This document shows positions 8,658 through 17,952 of a DNA stretch of 64,000 bases, piece by piece (within the stretch, counting starts at the first letter, position 1; each line of letters begins with the position of its first letter). A program made the position numbers and the translations under genes. The DNA comes from Thiobacillus denitrificans ATCC 25259 (GTDB lineage Bacteria; Pseudomonadota; Gammaproteobacteria; Burkholderiales; Thiobacillaceae): NCBI RefSeq assembly GCF_000012745.1, contig NC_007404.1, positions 1,674,001 through 1,738,000 of the forward strand, read 5' to 3'. The notes below the pieces were generated by a model. It was not told where the DNA came from. It saw only the letters and a program-made list of their open reading frames with translations, and made no database searches.

Positions 8658-9425
8658 ATGTCTTCTTCCCCCCCGCAACACGATCTCGGCCACTGCGACG
8701 GCGACGACTTCCTCGCGCGTTATACCCTGCATTCACGCGCCGAAATCCTTTTTCAACTGCGTGCGCTCCAGAAGCGCAAGGTTCTCGTGAATCTCGACCT
8801 GAGCGAGAGCCGGCAGATCATCGTCACCTCGGTGCTCGCCGTGAACGAAGCCGACAATACGGTGGTTCTCGACAGCGCCCGCGGCGACGCGCTGAACAAC
8901 GAACTGATGTCCGGCAAGGGGGCCGAGTTCGTCGCCCAGCTCGACGGCGTCTCGATCTCCTTCAGCATCGGCGCGGTGAGCCTGTGCGAGTACGAAAAGC
9001 TCCCCGCGCTGCGAATTCCCGTGCCGACCTCGCTGATCCGTCTACAGCGACGCGAACACTTCCGGGTTCCGCTGCCAATCGCCAACCCGGTCAAGTGCAT
9101 CGTTCCCTCGCCCTGGGAAGAAAGCAAAGAACAGATCACGACGCACCTCGTCGACATCGGCTGCGGCGGCGTCGCGCTGACCGACATCGGCGCCCGCCTC
9201 GGCACCGAAAGCGGTCGGCTGCTCCGCGGGTGCCGGCTGCTGCTCCCCGAAACCGACGTGGTCGTCACCACCCTGGAGATCCGCAACTCGGCGCAAATCC
9301 GCCTGCAGAACGGCAGCTTCCAGACCCGCCTGGGCTGCAAATTCGTCGACCTGCCCAACGATATGGCCGCGCACCTGCAGCGCTTCGTCATGAATATCGA
9401 GCGCGCACGGCGCAACCGCCTGTAA
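8658..9425 (+). CDS. ycgR: Flagellar brake protein YcgR (PilZ domain, c-di-GMP effector)
   Basis: The protein has 255 residues. The N-terminal YcgR domain (about 20-115) begins with RYTLHSRAEILFQLRAL. The C-terminal PilZ domain has the c-di-GMP binding RxxxR in RLQRREHFR and the second motif as DIGCGG, where the usual Ser is Gly. When loaded with c-di-GMP, YcgR proteins bind the motor-switch complex and slow or bias rotation. The start ATG 8658 follows the FlhB-like stop by five bases, so the genes are probably cotranscribed. Together with the GGDEF gene at 329 this gives both synthesis and a motility read-out of c-di-GMP in one block. Confidence 0.93.
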   Translation: MSSSPPQHDLGHCDGDDFLARYTLHSRAEILFQLRALQKRKVLVNLDLSESRQIIVTSVLAVNEADNTVVLDSARGDALNNELMSGKGAEFVAQLDGVSISFSIGAVSLCEYEKLPALRIPVPTSLIRLQRREHFRVPLPIANPVKCIVPSPWEESKEQITTHLVDIGCGGVALTDIGARLGTESGRLLRGCRLLLPETDVVVTTLEIRNSAQIRLQNGSFQTRLGCKFVDLPNDMAAHLQRFVMNIERARRNRL

Positions 9426-9462
9426 TTCCGCGCCACCCGTAAAAACACTCAAGGAGCCGGTC

Positions 9463-10416
9463 ATGCAAACGATCCAGCAAGAGATAGACGAGAGAACCAA
9501 CCTCACGAGTTCCAATAAACTCGAGCTACTGCTCTTTCGGCTCGGCGACGACGGCGACCGCAGCGAGTTGTTCGGCATCAATGTGTTCAAGATCCGCGAA
9601 ATCCTGCCGATGCCGACGATCACGGCGGTCGCCGGTTCGCCGCCGCACATGATGGGTGTGGTCGACCTGCGCGGCCAGATCCTGCCGGTGATCGATCTTC
9701 CCGCGGTCGCAGGCTGCGTTCCGCGCACCGGCCTCAACATTCTGCTCGTGACCGAATATGCGCGCAGCACCCAGGCGTTCGCCGTCGAAGCGGTCGAAGA
9801 CATCGTGCGTCTCGACTGGCGCCAGGTGCTGTCGGCCGAGGGCAGCGCCGCTGGCGGCATGGTCACGAGCATCGCACGCCTCGACGGCGACAACAGCCAG
9901 CGCCTGGCGCAGGTGCTCGACGTCGAGACCATTCTGCGCAACGTCATGCCAGGGCAAGACAACGACATCGATCCCGCAACGCTCGGCGCGCACGTCGACA
10001 TGAAACCGGGGACGGTGATTCTCGCTGCCGACGATTCGCTGATCGCGCGGACGATGATCGAGCAGGGGCTCGATGCAATGGGACTGCCCTACATCATGTG
10101 CAAGACAGGAAAGGAAGCCTGGGACCAGCTGCAGGCGATCGCGGCAGCCGCGGAGGGCGAAGGCGAGACCGTGGGCGACCGCGTCGCGCTGGTCCTGACC
10201 GACCTCGAAATGCCGGAGATGGACGGCTTCACACTGACCCGCAACATCAAGCAGGACAACCGCTTCGCTTCGATCCCCGTGGTTATCCATTCGTCGCTGA
10301 CGGGGTCGACCAACGAAGCGCATGTCCGCAAGGTCGGCGCCGACGCCTACGTGGCGAAGTTCGTCGCCGAGGATCTGGCCGAGGCCTTGCGCGAGGCCTT
10401 GAATCCCGCGCGCTGA
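9463..10416 (+). CDS. cheV: CheV-type chemotaxis coupling protein (CheW-receiver fusion)
   Basis: The protein has 317 residues. A CheW-like domain (about 20-165, FKIREILPMPTITAVAGSPP and GVVDLRGQILPVIDL) is followed by a receiver domain (about 178-315) with the acidic pocket (AADDS) and the phospho-acceptor Asp in VLTDLEMPEMDG. CheV couples receptors to CheA and can be phosphorylated, probably for adaptation. The AAGGAG site just before ATG 9463 is strong. It faces fliE convergently, with an imperfect hairpin between them. It lies apart from the main che cluster at 21.8-38.9 kb. Confidence 0.94.
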   Translation: MQTIQQEIDERTNLTSSNKLELLLFRLGDDGDRSELFGINVFKIREILPMPTITAVAGSPPHMMGVVDLRGQILPVIDLPAVAGCVPRTGLNILLVTEYARSTQAFAVEAVEDIVRLDWRQVLSAEGSAAGGMVTSIARLDGDNSQRLAQVLDVETILRNVMPGQDNDIDPATLGAHVDMKPGTVILAADDSLIARTMIEQGLDAMGLPYIMCKTGKEAWDQLQAIAAAAEGEGETVGDRVALVLTDLEMPEMDGFTLTRNIKQDNRFASIPVVIHSSLTGSTNEAHVRKVGADAYVAKFVAEDLAEALREALNPAR

Positions 10417-10459
10417 TCGCCCTGAAAGGCGCGCCGCCGACCGATCCCGGCTTGGCGAC

Positions 10460-10487
10460 GCAAAAGCGCGGCCATGCGGGGTTTTGC
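10460..10487. terminator. Possible bidirectional terminator between cheV and fliE
   Basis: GCAAAA (10460-10465) pairs with TTTTGC (10482-10487), and CGC (10467-10469) pairs with GCG (10476-10478). The A/T flanks would give a U-run in either direction. The stem is interrupted, so this is tentative. Confidence 0.4.
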
Positions 10488-10511
10488 GAGGGGTGGCTTG
10501 CGGACGCCGGC

Positions 10512-10856
10512 TTACACGCCCATGTTCATGATTTCCTGATAGGCCGCGACGAGCTTGTTGCGGACCTGCACCGTCTGCTGAAAGGAGATGCTCGATTTCT
10601 GCAGCGAAATCATCGCGTCGGACAGGCTGACCGTGCTGTCGCCCATGGCGAAACGCTGCGCCAGCGCGCTCGACTGCTGCTGAACCTCGTTGACCTGGTC
10701 GAGCGAGGATTTGAGCAGCGATTCGAAGCTCACGCGGCTGGTCGTCTGTTCGACCGGCGAGGCCGCTCCCGCCCCAGGCGTCGCCTGGGCCGCCGCCGCC
10801 CTGAGCTGCGCCACCATCGCCTCGATTCGGCTCGTGTCGATTCCGCCGATGCTCAT
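10512..10856 (-). CDS. fliE: Flagellar hook-basal body complex protein FliE
   Basis: The protein has 114 residues. FliE joins the MS ring to the rod. The family signature is clear: SFESLLKSSLDQVNEVQQQSS, then FAMGDSTVSLSDAMISLQKSS and the C-terminal VRNKLVAAYQEIMNMGV. The start at 10856 is chosen because AAGGAGG lies five bases upstream; an ATG at 10874 would place that site inside the gene. It is transcribed away from fliF, so fliE and fliF are divergent here rather than arranged in series with an intergenic promoter as in enterics. Confidence 0.95.
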   Translation of the reverse strand: MSIGGIDTSRIEAMVAQLRAAAAQATPGAGAASPVEQTTSRVSFESLLKSSLDQVNEVQQQSSALAQRFAMGDSTVSLSDAMISLQKSSISFQQTVQVRNKLVAAYQEIMNMGV

Positions 10857-10878
10857 CCTGACCTCCTTGTTCATCCTG

Positions 10879-10900
10879 CCGCCTGCATCGGCGGTTTTTT
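10879..10900 (+). terminator. Possible terminator reading against fliE
   Basis: CCGCC (10879-10883), a 6-base loop, GGCGG (10890-10894), then six Ts on the + strand. It would stop + strand transcripts that run through fliE from cheV before they reach fliF. The stem is only five base pairs. Confidence 0.4.
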
Positions 10901-11100
10901 CACGCTCTCACCTTATCAGCGCCCGATCAAGGCATAAGGCCGATAAGCGCCGAAAACGGCCTTCTATTCCGCTGATTGAAAGTGCGGGCCGTGCCGATAA
11001 TGCGTTCACATAGCGAAATTCCTGGCAGGCGACGCGACGGGCAGCAAACCGGAAAACGCACGCCGCGGGGAACGCAGGACAAGAACACGAGGACAACGAG

Positions 11101-12747
11101 ATGGCGGTAGCAGGTGAAATGGTGGTTCCGGGCAACGTCATGGAATTTACCCGCACGGCCGGCGGGCGAAAAATCCTGTTGATGCTCGGCGTCGCCGCGT
11201 CGGTCGCGGTGATGGCTGCGGTCTGGATGTGGGGCCAGCAGCCCGAGTATCGCGTGCTGTTCTCCAACTTCAGCGACCGCGACGGCGGCGCGATCGTCGC
11301 CGAGCTGGAAAAAATGAACGTCCCCTACAAATACGCCGAAGGCGGCGGCGCGGTGCTGGTGCCGGCCGACCGCGTGCACGACGCGCGTCTGAAGCTCGCC
11401 TCGCAAGGCCTGCCCAAGGGCGGCAACGTCGGGTTCGAGCTGATGGAGAACCAACGGCTCGGCGCCTCGCAATTCGTCGAACAGGTCAATTTCCAGCGCG
11501 CGATGGAAGGCGAACTCGCACGATCGATCGAATCGGTCTCGGCCGTGCAGGCCGCGCGCGTGCACCTCGCCCTGCCCAAGGACTCGATTTTCGTTTCCGA
11601 GCAGAAACAGCCGACCGCCTCCGTACTGCTCAATCTTCACCCCGGCCGCGCCCTCGATCCGCAGCAGGTCAGCGCGATCGTTCACCTGGTTGCGAGCAGC
11701 GTGCCCGAACTCGCGACCAAGAACGTCACCGTCGTCGACCAGAACGGCAATCTGCTGTCCGACGCCGGCAAGGCCCCGCGCGTCAACGGCATGGATCCGA
11801 GCCAGATCAAATACGTGCAAGAGCTGCAGCAGGACGTCGTCCAGCGCATCGAATCGATCATCACGCCGATCGTCGGCCCCGGCAACGTGCGCGCCGAAGC
11901 GACCGCGGACGTCGATTTTTCGCGCAGCGAGCAGGCCGTCGAATCGTACAAGCCGAACCAGACCCCCGACGCGATGGCGATCCGCAGCCAGCAGACGAGC
12001 GAATCGCTCAATGGCTCGGCGAACCCCGCCGGCGTACCCGGCGCGCTGATCAATCAGCCGCCTGCGCCCGCGACCGCACCGATCACAGTGCCCGGCCAGG
12101 CGACGCCGGCACCCGCGGCGGCGGCGGCGCAGCCTGCGACGAGCACGCGCAAGGACGCGACGGTCAATTACGAAGTCGACAAGACGATCCAGTACGTCCA
12201 GCAGGCGGGCGGCGGCCTCAAGCGGCTGTCGGTCGGGGTCGTCGTCAACTACAAGAAGACCGTCGACAAGGCCGGCAAGGTCGCCATGAAGCCCTTGAGC
12301 GAAGCCGAGAAAACCCAGATCACGAATCTGGTCAAGGAAGCGATGGGCTACAACCAGGCGCGCGGCGACACCGTCAACGTCGTCAACAGCCCCTTTGCCA
12401 GCGCCCAGGAGGAAGACCTCCCCCAACCGCCGTTCTGGAAGCAGCCGGAGTACGCCGAATACTTCGACATCGCACGCAACGTGGGCAAGTACCTGCTGAT
12501 GGGCATCGCGCTGCTCCTGCTCTACCTGAAAGTGGCCAAGCCCCTGCTGAAGAAGATGTCCGAGCAGCAGGCGTTGGCCGCGCCCAACCACCCCCTGCAC
12601 CTGGAGCAACTCGCGACCGACGAGCGCGCCGCCCTTCCCGGCCAGCGCAACTACCAGGAGAACCTGTCGCGCGCGCAGAGGCTCGCCAACGAGGACCCGC
12701 GCGTCGTCGCCAACATCGTGAAGACCTGGGTCGCCAACAATGACTGA
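11101..12747 (+). CDS. fliF: Flagellar MS-ring protein FliF
   Basis: The protein has 548 residues and forms the inner-membrane MS ring on which the motor and export apparatus assemble. Two membrane segments frame the periplasmic region: about residues 24-45 (ILLMLGVAASVAVMAAVWMWG) and about 460-478 (YLLMGIALLLLYLKV). The ring-building motifs between them are conserved, including EGELARSIESVSAVQAARVHLALP. The C-terminal cytoplasmic tail, which binds FliG, ends NIVKTWVAN. A Pro/Ala/Thr-rich stretch (about 320-345) is typical. It is the first gene of the fliFGHIJK run; its stop overlaps the fliG start. Confidence 0.97.
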   Translation: MAVAGEMVVPGNVMEFTRTAGGRKILLMLGVAASVAVMAAVWMWGQQPEYRVLFSNFSDRDGGAIVAELEKMNVPYKYAEGGGAVLVPADRVHDARLKLASQGLPKGGNVGFELMENQRLGASQFVEQVNFQRAMEGELARSIESVSAVQAARVHLALPKDSIFVSEQKQPTASVLLNLHPGRALDPQQVSAIVHLVASSVPELATKNVTVVDQNGNLLSDAGKAPRVNGMDPSQIKYVQELQQDVVQRIESIITPIVGPGNVRAEATADVDFSRSEQAVESYKPNQTPDAMAIRSQQTSESLNGSANPAGVPGALINQPPAPATAPITVPGQATPAPAAAAAQPATSTRKDATVNYEVDKTIQYVQQAGGGLKRLSVGVVVNYKKTVDKAGKVAMKPLSEAEKTQITNLVKEAMGYNQARGDTVNVVNSPFASAQEEDLPQPPFWKQPEYAEYFDIARNVGKYLLMGIALLLLYLKVAKPLLKKMSEQQALAAPNHPLHLEQLATDERAALPGQRNYQENLSRAQRLANEDPRVVANIVKTWVANND

Positions 12748-13741
12748 GCTCAGCGGCATTACCAAGGGCGCAATCCTGATGCTCGCGCTCGGCGAGGAAG
12801 GCGCGTCGGAAGTGATGAAATATCTCGGCCCGCGCGAGGTACAGAAACTCGGCGAGGCCATGACGGCGTTGAAGACCATCCCGCAGGAAGAGGTCGAGAC
12901 GGTGCTGCACCACTTCAATGTCGTCGTCGACCAGAATTCTTCTCTCGGGCTCGACTCCAACGACTACATCCGCACGGTACTCAGGAAGGCGCTCGGCGAC
13001 GACAAGGCGTCGTCGCTGCTCAATCGCATCCTCGGCGGCGGCGGCGACGCCAGCGGCATCGAAAGCCTGAAGTGGATGGACGCGGAATCGGTCGCCGACC
13101 TTATTCACAACGAACATCCCCAGACGATCGCGACGATTCTCGTCCACCTCGAGCGCGACCAGGCCTGCGAGGTGCTGAACTGCTTCACCGAGCGCCTGCG
13201 CAACGACGTGCTCCTGCGCATCGCGACCCTCTCCGGGGTACAGCCCACCGCGCTGCGCGAACTCAACGACGTGCTGACCAAACTGCTCTCGGGCAGCGAC
13301 ATTCTCAAGAAACAGCCGATGGGGGGTACGCGCGCGGCCGCCGACATCCTCAACTTCATGAGCGGCGAAAACGAGGCAATCGCGATGGAGTACCTGAAAA
13401 GCTACGACCCCGACATGGCGCAGAAGATCATGGACGAGATGTTCGTGTTCGAAAACATCATGGACATCGAGGATCGTGGCGTTCAGCTGCTGCTGCGCGA
13501 AGTCCAGTCGGATTCTCTGATCATCGCGCTCAAGGGTGCGTCGGAGGACATGCGCGAAAAGATCTTCAAGAACATGTCGCAGCGCGCCGCCGAAATGATG
13601 CGCGAAGACCTCGAATCCAAAGGCCCGGTACGCTTGTCCGAGGTCGAGGCGCAGCAGAAGGAAATCCTGATGATCGTGCGTCGCCTCGCCGACGAAGGTC
13701 AGATTTCGCTCGGCATGAAGGGGGAGGAGAAGTATGTCTAG
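12740..13741 (+). CDS. fliG: Flagellar motor switch protein FliG
   Basis: The protein has 333 residues, a normal length. FliG forms the rotor torque ring between FliF and FliM. The N-terminal part (ITKGAILMLALGEEGASEVMKYLG) binds FliF. The middle domain contains the EHPQT motif (HNEHPQTIATILVHL) that binds FliM. The C-terminal torque helix region (DRGVQLLLREVQSDSLIIALKG) carries the charged residues that act on the stator. The start at 12740 overlaps the fliF stop by 8 bases, indicating translational coupling. Confidence 0.97.
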   Translation: MTELSGITKGAILMLALGEEGASEVMKYLGPREVQKLGEAMTALKTIPQEEVETVLHHFNVVVDQNSSLGLDSNDYIRTVLRKALGDDKASSLLNRILGGGGDASGIESLKWMDAESVADLIHNEHPQTIATILVHLERDQACEVLNCFTERLRNDVLLRIATLSGVQPTALRELNDVLTKLLSGSDILKKQPMGGTRAAADILNFMSGENEAIAMEYLKSYDPDMAQKIMDEMFVFENIMDIEDRGVQLLLREVQSDSLIIALKGASEDMREKIFKNMSQRAAEMMREDLESKGPVRLSEVEAQQKEILMIVRRLADEGQISLGMKGEEKYV

Positions 13742-14363
13742 CTGCATCATCTCCGATGTTGCCTGCACGCCCTGGGAGATGGCGAGCTTCGAGAGCACGC
13801 CCCACGCCGTGAAGCCCACCGACTACCCGGACGTCAGCTTGCCGACGATCGAGCAGATCAGCGCAATCCAGGAACAGGCGCGCCAGGAAGGCTACCAGGC
13901 CGGGCGTGCCGAAGGCTACGCGGCCGGCATGCAGGAAGCGGCGCTGGAAGCGACGCGGCTCGGCGGCATCGCCGAGGCCTTTGCCGGCGAGCTCGCCCGC
14001 GCCGACGAAACGATCTCGCAGCAGGTACTCGATCTTTCGCTCGACTTCGCGCGCGCGATCCTGAAAACCGCGCTCACGGTGCAGCCCGAGCTGATCCTCC
14101 CGATCGTCAAGGAAGCGGTGCGCTACCTGCCGGGCGTTCAGAAGGCGGCGTTGCTCTACCTTCATCCAGCGGACACGGTCCTGGTCCGGGACAAGATGGG
14201 CGACCATCTCGACAAGCTGGGCTGGCTGCTCACGGACGACGCCGAACTCGAGCGCGGCAGCTGCCGCGTCGAAACCGCCAACAACCAGATCGACGCCGCA
14301 TTGTCCACGCGCTGGCATCGCCTCGCTGCGGCGCTCGGCAAGGATTCGGGCTGGCTCGCCTGA
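13734..14363 (+). CDS. fliH: Flagellar assembly protein FliH
   Basis: The protein has 209 residues. FliH regulates the export ATPase FliI and links it to the switch ring. An N-terminal variable region is followed by a helix with small-residue spacing ([18 protein letters not shown], about 46-63), the GxxxG-type repeat known from FliH and YscL. The C-terminal domain (about 100-205) binds FliI. The start ATG 13734 overlaps the end of fliG and is preceded by a GGGAGGAG site inside fliG. It is followed after 10 bp by fliI. Confidence 0.93.
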   Translation: MSSCIISDVACTPWEMASFESTPHAVKPTDYPDVSLPTIEQISAIQEQARQEGYQAGRAEGYAAGMQEAALEATRLGGIAEAFAGELARADETISQQVLDLSLDFARAILKTALTVQPELILPIVKEAVRYLPGVQKAALLYLHPADTVLVRDKMGDHLDKLGWLLTDDAELERGSCRVETANNQIDAALSTRWHRLAAALGKDSGWLA

Positions 14364-14373
14364 CCGACGAAAG

Positions 14374-15780
14374 ATGAACACCCACGTGCACGCCGCCCGC
14401 TGGCAAGCCTACCTGCAAGACTGCACCGAACTGCTCGCGATCGCCGAGCCGATGCGGCTGTCCGGGCGGATTACGCGCGTCGCGGGACTCGTGATGGAGG
14501 CGGTGGGCTTGAAGCTTCCGGTCGGCAGCGCCTGTACCGTGCCGCTGCCCAACGGCTCGCACCTCGAAGCCGAGGTCGTCGGGTTCGAAGGCGAGCGCTT
14601 GTTCCTGATGCCGCAGAGCGACGTCGAGGGCATCGTCCCGGGCGCCCGGGTGTTTCCGGTCGAAGTCATCCCCACTTTGCCTGGCTTGGGCCAGGTCAAT
14701 CATCCCCGGCGACGCCCGAGCGATCGCACGCGCCACCTGCCCGTGGGCGAGGTCCTGCTGGGCCGCGTGCTCGACAGCAACGGGCGCCCACTCGATGGCC
14801 TCGGCTCGGTCCATACCTCGGCGACAGCACCGCTCAACAACCGCGCGGCGAACCCGCTCTCGCGCGCCCCGATCAGCGAGATCCTCGACGTCGGCGTGCG
14901 CGCGATCAACAGCATGCTGACGATCGGTCGCGGCCAGCGCATGGGCCTCTTCGCCGGCTCGGGCGTCGGCAAGAGCGTGCTACTCGGCATGATGGCGCGC
15001 TACACCAGCGCCGACGTGATCGTCGTCGGCCTGATCGGCGAACGCGGCCGCGAAGTAAAGGAATTCATCGAGCAAATCCTCGGCGAAGAAGGCCTGGCCC
15101 GCGCGGTCGTCGTCGCCGCCCCGGCCGACACGCCGCCGCTCATGCGTCTGCAAGGGGCGGCCTACGCCACGGCGATCGCCGAGCATTTCCGCGACGAGGG
15201 CAAGAACGTCTTGCTGATCATGGATTCGCTGACGAGATATGCCATGGCGCAGCGCGAAATCGCGCTCGCGATCGGCGAGCCGCCGGCGACAAAGGGCTAT
15301 CCGCCGTCGGTTTTCGCCAAGCTGCCGGCGCTGGTCGAACGCGCCGGCAACGGCAAGCCGGGCGGCGGGTCGATCACTGCCTTTTACACCGTGCTCACCG
15401 AGGGCGACGACCAGCAGGACCCGATCGCCGACTCGGCGCGCGCGATCCTCGACGGCCATATCGTGCTGTCGCGCGACCTCGCCGAAAGCGGCCACTACCC
15501 GGCGATCGACATCGAGCAATCGATCAGCCGCGCGATGCACGGCATCACGAGCGCGGCGCACCAGCAGATGGCGCGCCGCCTGAAGAAGCTCTATTCGCGT
15601 TACGCGCGCAGCCGCGACCTGATCAACGTCGGCGCCTATGCCCCCGGGACCGATCCGCTGCTCGACGAGGCGATCCGCCTGCAGGAGGGCATCGAGGCCT
15701 TCCTCCAGCAGAACATCCCCGAACGCGCGGGCGTCGAGGAGAGCCTGGCCGCGTTGTCCACCCTCTTCCCGTCCACCTGA
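14374..15780 (+). CDS. fliI: Flagellum-specific ATPase FliI
   Basis: The protein has 468 residues. This is the ATPase of the flagellar type III export system, related to the F1 beta subunit. The Walker A motif GSGVGKS lies at about 195-201, and the Walker B region [17 protein letters not shown] at about 285-300. The [11 protein letters not shown] motif and the C-terminal [12 protein letters not shown] region are typical. The N-terminal part is a beta-barrel-like domain involved in oligomerisation. It is cytoplasmic and works with FliH and FliJ, whose genes flank it. Confidence 0.97.
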   Translation: MNTHVHAARWQAYLQDCTELLAIAEPMRLSGRITRVAGLVMEAVGLKLPVGSACTVPLPNGSHLEAEVVGFEGERLFLMPQSDVEGIVPGARVFPVEVIPTLPGLGQVNHPRRRPSDRTRHLPVGEVLLGRVLDSNGRPLDGLGSVHTSATAPLNNRAANPLSRAPISEILDVGVRAINSMLTIGRGQRMGLFAGSGVGKSVLLGMMARYTSADVIVVGLIGERGREVKEFIEQILGEEGLARAVVVAAPADTPPLMRLQGAAYATAIAEHFRDEGKNVLLIMDSLTRYAMAQREIALAIGEPPATKGYPPSVFAKLPALVERAGNGKPGGGSITAFYTVLTEGDDQQDPIADSARAILDGHIVLSRDLAESGHYPAIDIEQSISRAMHGITSAAHQQMARRLKKLYSRYARSRDLINVGAYAPGTDPLLDEAIRLQEGIEAFLQQNIPERAGVEESLAALSTLFPST

Positions 15781-15798
15781 ACCGGAACACATCGCTGA

Positions 15799-16248
15799 AT
15801 GGCCGCACCCTCCGCACTCGATACGCTGATCGACCTCGCCATCAAGGAAACCGACGAGGCAGCCAAACGGCTCGCCGCCGCGCTGCGCGCGGGCGAAGAG
15901 GCAAGCGAGAAACTCGCCTTGCTGACGCAGTACCGCGACGACTACAGCATGCGCTGTCAGGCCGACCTCGCCGGCGGCCTCAGCACGACCCAGCTTCACA
16001 ACTACCAGGTCTTCATGCAGAAGCTCGATTACGCCATCTCAGGGCAGCAGAAGGTCGTCGACGCCGTCCAGGCGCAGATCGCGGCCGCACGCACCGCCTG
16101 GCAGGCCTGTGAACAGAAGAAGATGTCCTTCGTCACGCTGGCCGGCCGCGCGAAGAAGGAAGAGACGCGCCGCGAACTGTGGCGCGACCAGAAGCAGAAC
16201 GACGAGCATGCGGCGCGCCGCGCGCTCGTCAAGCGAACCCCCACGTGA
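15799..16248 (+). CDS. fliJ: Flagellar export protein FliJ
   Basis: The protein has 149 residues, almost entirely helical and charged, which fits the antiparallel coiled coil of FliJ that inserts in the FliI hexamer like the gamma subunit of F1 ATPase. Recognisable segments are LDTLIDLAIKETDEAAKRLA at the start and LWRDQKQNDEHAARRAL near the end. It follows fliI by 18 bp. Sequence conservation in this family is low, but size, composition and position agree. Confidence 0.92.
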   Translation: MAAPSALDTLIDLAIKETDEAAKRLAAALRAGEEASEKLALLTQYRDDYSMRCQADLAGGLSTTQLHNYQVFMQKLDYAISGQQKVVDAVQAQIAAARTAWQACEQKKMSFVTLAGRAKKEETRRELWRDQKQNDEHAARRALVKRTPT

Positions 16249-16267
16249 ACCCGAACAGGAAGCAGCG

Positions 16268-17350
16268 ATGAACGCGACCCCCATGAACCTCAACCCCGGC
16301 AACGCCGTGCAAGGCCAGGCGCCGGGCGCCAAGCAGGGCGACGCGCACGCCGCCGAGGTGCCGTTCAGCCGCGTACTGTCGGGAGAAATCGCGCGCACGG
16401 CGCGGGGCGGCGCCGAGGAGACTCCCGCCTCCGCATCGCCCGCTGCGGACCTCGCCGGCGCTGCGCTCGCCGCCGGCCTGGGCGCCGAGGCCGATCGGGC
16501 GCTCCCCACCGCCAAACCGGACGCCGCCGCCGACACGCTCGTGCCGCTGACCGACACCCTGCTCGGCCTCGCGATCACGCCCGATGCGCTCGCCCGGACC
16601 GCGCCGGTCGCGGTCGAGACGCCCGGCACCGCAGCGCGCACCGCTTCTGCCGATGGCAAGCCGATCGACCTACTGGGTCGGGGCGCCGCCGCCGGTGCCA
16701 GGAAGGACGCCGCGAGCCTGCCGGCCGCAGCCCCCGATGTTGCGGAGGCCGCCGGGTCCGAAGCCGCAGCGACGTTCGCCGAGCGCCTGGCCGTCGCACG
16801 CCAGGGTGACCCGGCGGGCGCGAGCGAGCGCGTCGCGGAACTCATGAGCCAGCCGGGCCTGCGCGCCGTGGCCGCACCGCCCGCGGAGGCGACCGCCGTG
16901 CACGAGGCCGGTGGCAAGCACCTCGCGCCGAGCGTAGGCACGGCCGCCTGGGGTCAGGCGCTCGGCGAAAAACTGGTGTGGATGGCGTCGGGCAACCAGC
17001 AGACGGCGTCGCTCACGCTCAACCCGCCGAACCTCGGTCCGTTGCAGATCGTCGTCAACGTCTCCAACGACCAGGCCACGGCGAACTTCTTCGCGGCGCA
17101 GCCTGAAGTGCGACAGGCGCTCGAATCGGCCTTCCCGCGCTTGCGCGAGATGATGAGCGAAGCCGGGATCCAGCTCGGGCAGGCCACGGTGAGCGCCGAA
17201 ACGCCGCAGCAGCAGAGCCACCCGTCCGACAGCCAGGGGCATCGCGCGGCGGCAGGATTCGCGCGGGGCGCGGACGACGGCGTCGATCTCGCGGCAGGTC
17301 TTGCGACACCCGCCCGCAGCGGCCGCGGGCTCGTCGACACCTTCGCCTGA
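16268..17350 (+). CDS. fliK: Flagellar hook-length control protein FliK
   Basis: The protein has 360 residues. FliK measures hook length and triggers the switch to late export substrates. The N-terminal two-thirds is Ala/Pro-rich and of low complexity. The C-terminal Flg_hook domain (about 235-320) is clear: ASLTLNPPNLGPLQIVVNVS, then FPRLREMMSEAGIQLGQATV. The start ATG 16268 has AGGAAG upstream. It closes the fliFGHIJK group; 118 bp separate it from fliL. A second FliK-like gene lies at 7224. Confidence 0.93.
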   Translation: MNATPMNLNPGNAVQGQAPGAKQGDAHAAEVPFSRVLSGEIARTARGGAEETPASASPAADLAGAALAAGLGAEADRALPTAKPDAAADTLVPLTDTLLGLAITPDALARTAPVAVETPGTAARTASADGKPIDLLGRGAAAGARKDAASLPAAAPDVAEAAGSEAAATFAERLAVARQGDPAGASERVAELMSQPGLRAVAAPPAEATAVHEAGGKHLAPSVGTAAWGQALGEKLVWMASGNQQTASLTLNPPNLGPLQIVVNVSNDQATANFFAAQPEVRQALESAFPRLREMMSEAGIQLGQATVSAETPQQQSHPSDSQGHRAAAGFARGADDGVDLAAGLATPARSGRGLVDTFA

Positions 17351-17468
17351 GCGCGGCGCAACGAAGGATATGGCGCGGTTTTCGCCCTCTTTTCAGGGCA
17401 TCGACCGCGCGCGTTTCTCCCAATAATGGCAAGCATCCCCACCCTGTCCATGTAGAGGAACCGTATCG

Positions 17469-17945
17469 ATGGCCGAACCTGCCGAAAGCGCCGAAACCCC
17501 AGCACCCAAGAAATCGAAGAAGAAACTGTTCGTGCTCGTCGGCGCGCTCGTCATCCTGCTCGGTGCGGGCGGCGCGGGCGCCTGGTATTTCACGCGCGAC
17601 ACCGGTGCCGGCAAGCCCGAAGCCGCCGCGCCCAAGGTCCCGGTCTTTCTCGCGCTCGACACCTTCACCGTCAACCTGCAGGACGGCGAGCAGTATCTGC
17701 AGCTCGACATCACGCTCCAGGTCGCCGACCAGGCGCAGATCGACGCGATCAAGCTGCATATGCCGCGTGTGCGCAGCCGGCTGCTGAGCCTGCTGTCGAG
17801 CAAGCACCCGGACGAGCTGATGAGCCCCGAAGACAAGAAAAAGCTGACCGCCGAAATCTTGGCGCAGGTCAAGCAGCCCTTCGAGCCGAAGGGCAAGCCG
17901 CAGCAGATCGAGGACGTCCTGTTCACCTCCTTCGTCATCCAGTAA
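17469..17945 (+). CDS. fliL: Flagellar basal body-associated protein FliL
   Basis: The protein has 158 residues. It has a Lys-rich cytoplasmic N-terminus, one transmembrane helix (about 20-42, KLFVLVGALVILLGAGGAGAWYF) and a periplasmic FliL domain (FLALDTFTVNLQDGEQYLQLDITLQV). FliL associates with the stator and supports torque in several bacteria. An AGAGGAAC site precedes ATG 17469. It is followed after 7 bp by fliM, so it starts the fliLMNOPQR part of the operon. Confidence 0.95.
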   Translation: MAEPAESAETPAPKKSKKKLFVLVGALVILLGAGGAGAWYFTRDTGAGKPEAAAPKVPVFLALDTFTVNLQDGEQYLQLDITLQVADQAQIDAIKLHMPRVRSRLLSLLSSKHPDELMSPEDKKKLTAEILAQVKQPFEPKGKPQQIEDVLFTSFVIQ

Positions 17946-17952
17946 AACCGTC

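Noticed and set aside
10935-11000. Two GCCGATAA boxes in the fliE-fliF intergenic region as FliA promoters
   Set aside because: The -10 boxes fit perfectly but no acceptable -35 box lies 11 bp upstream of either one; left unannotated.
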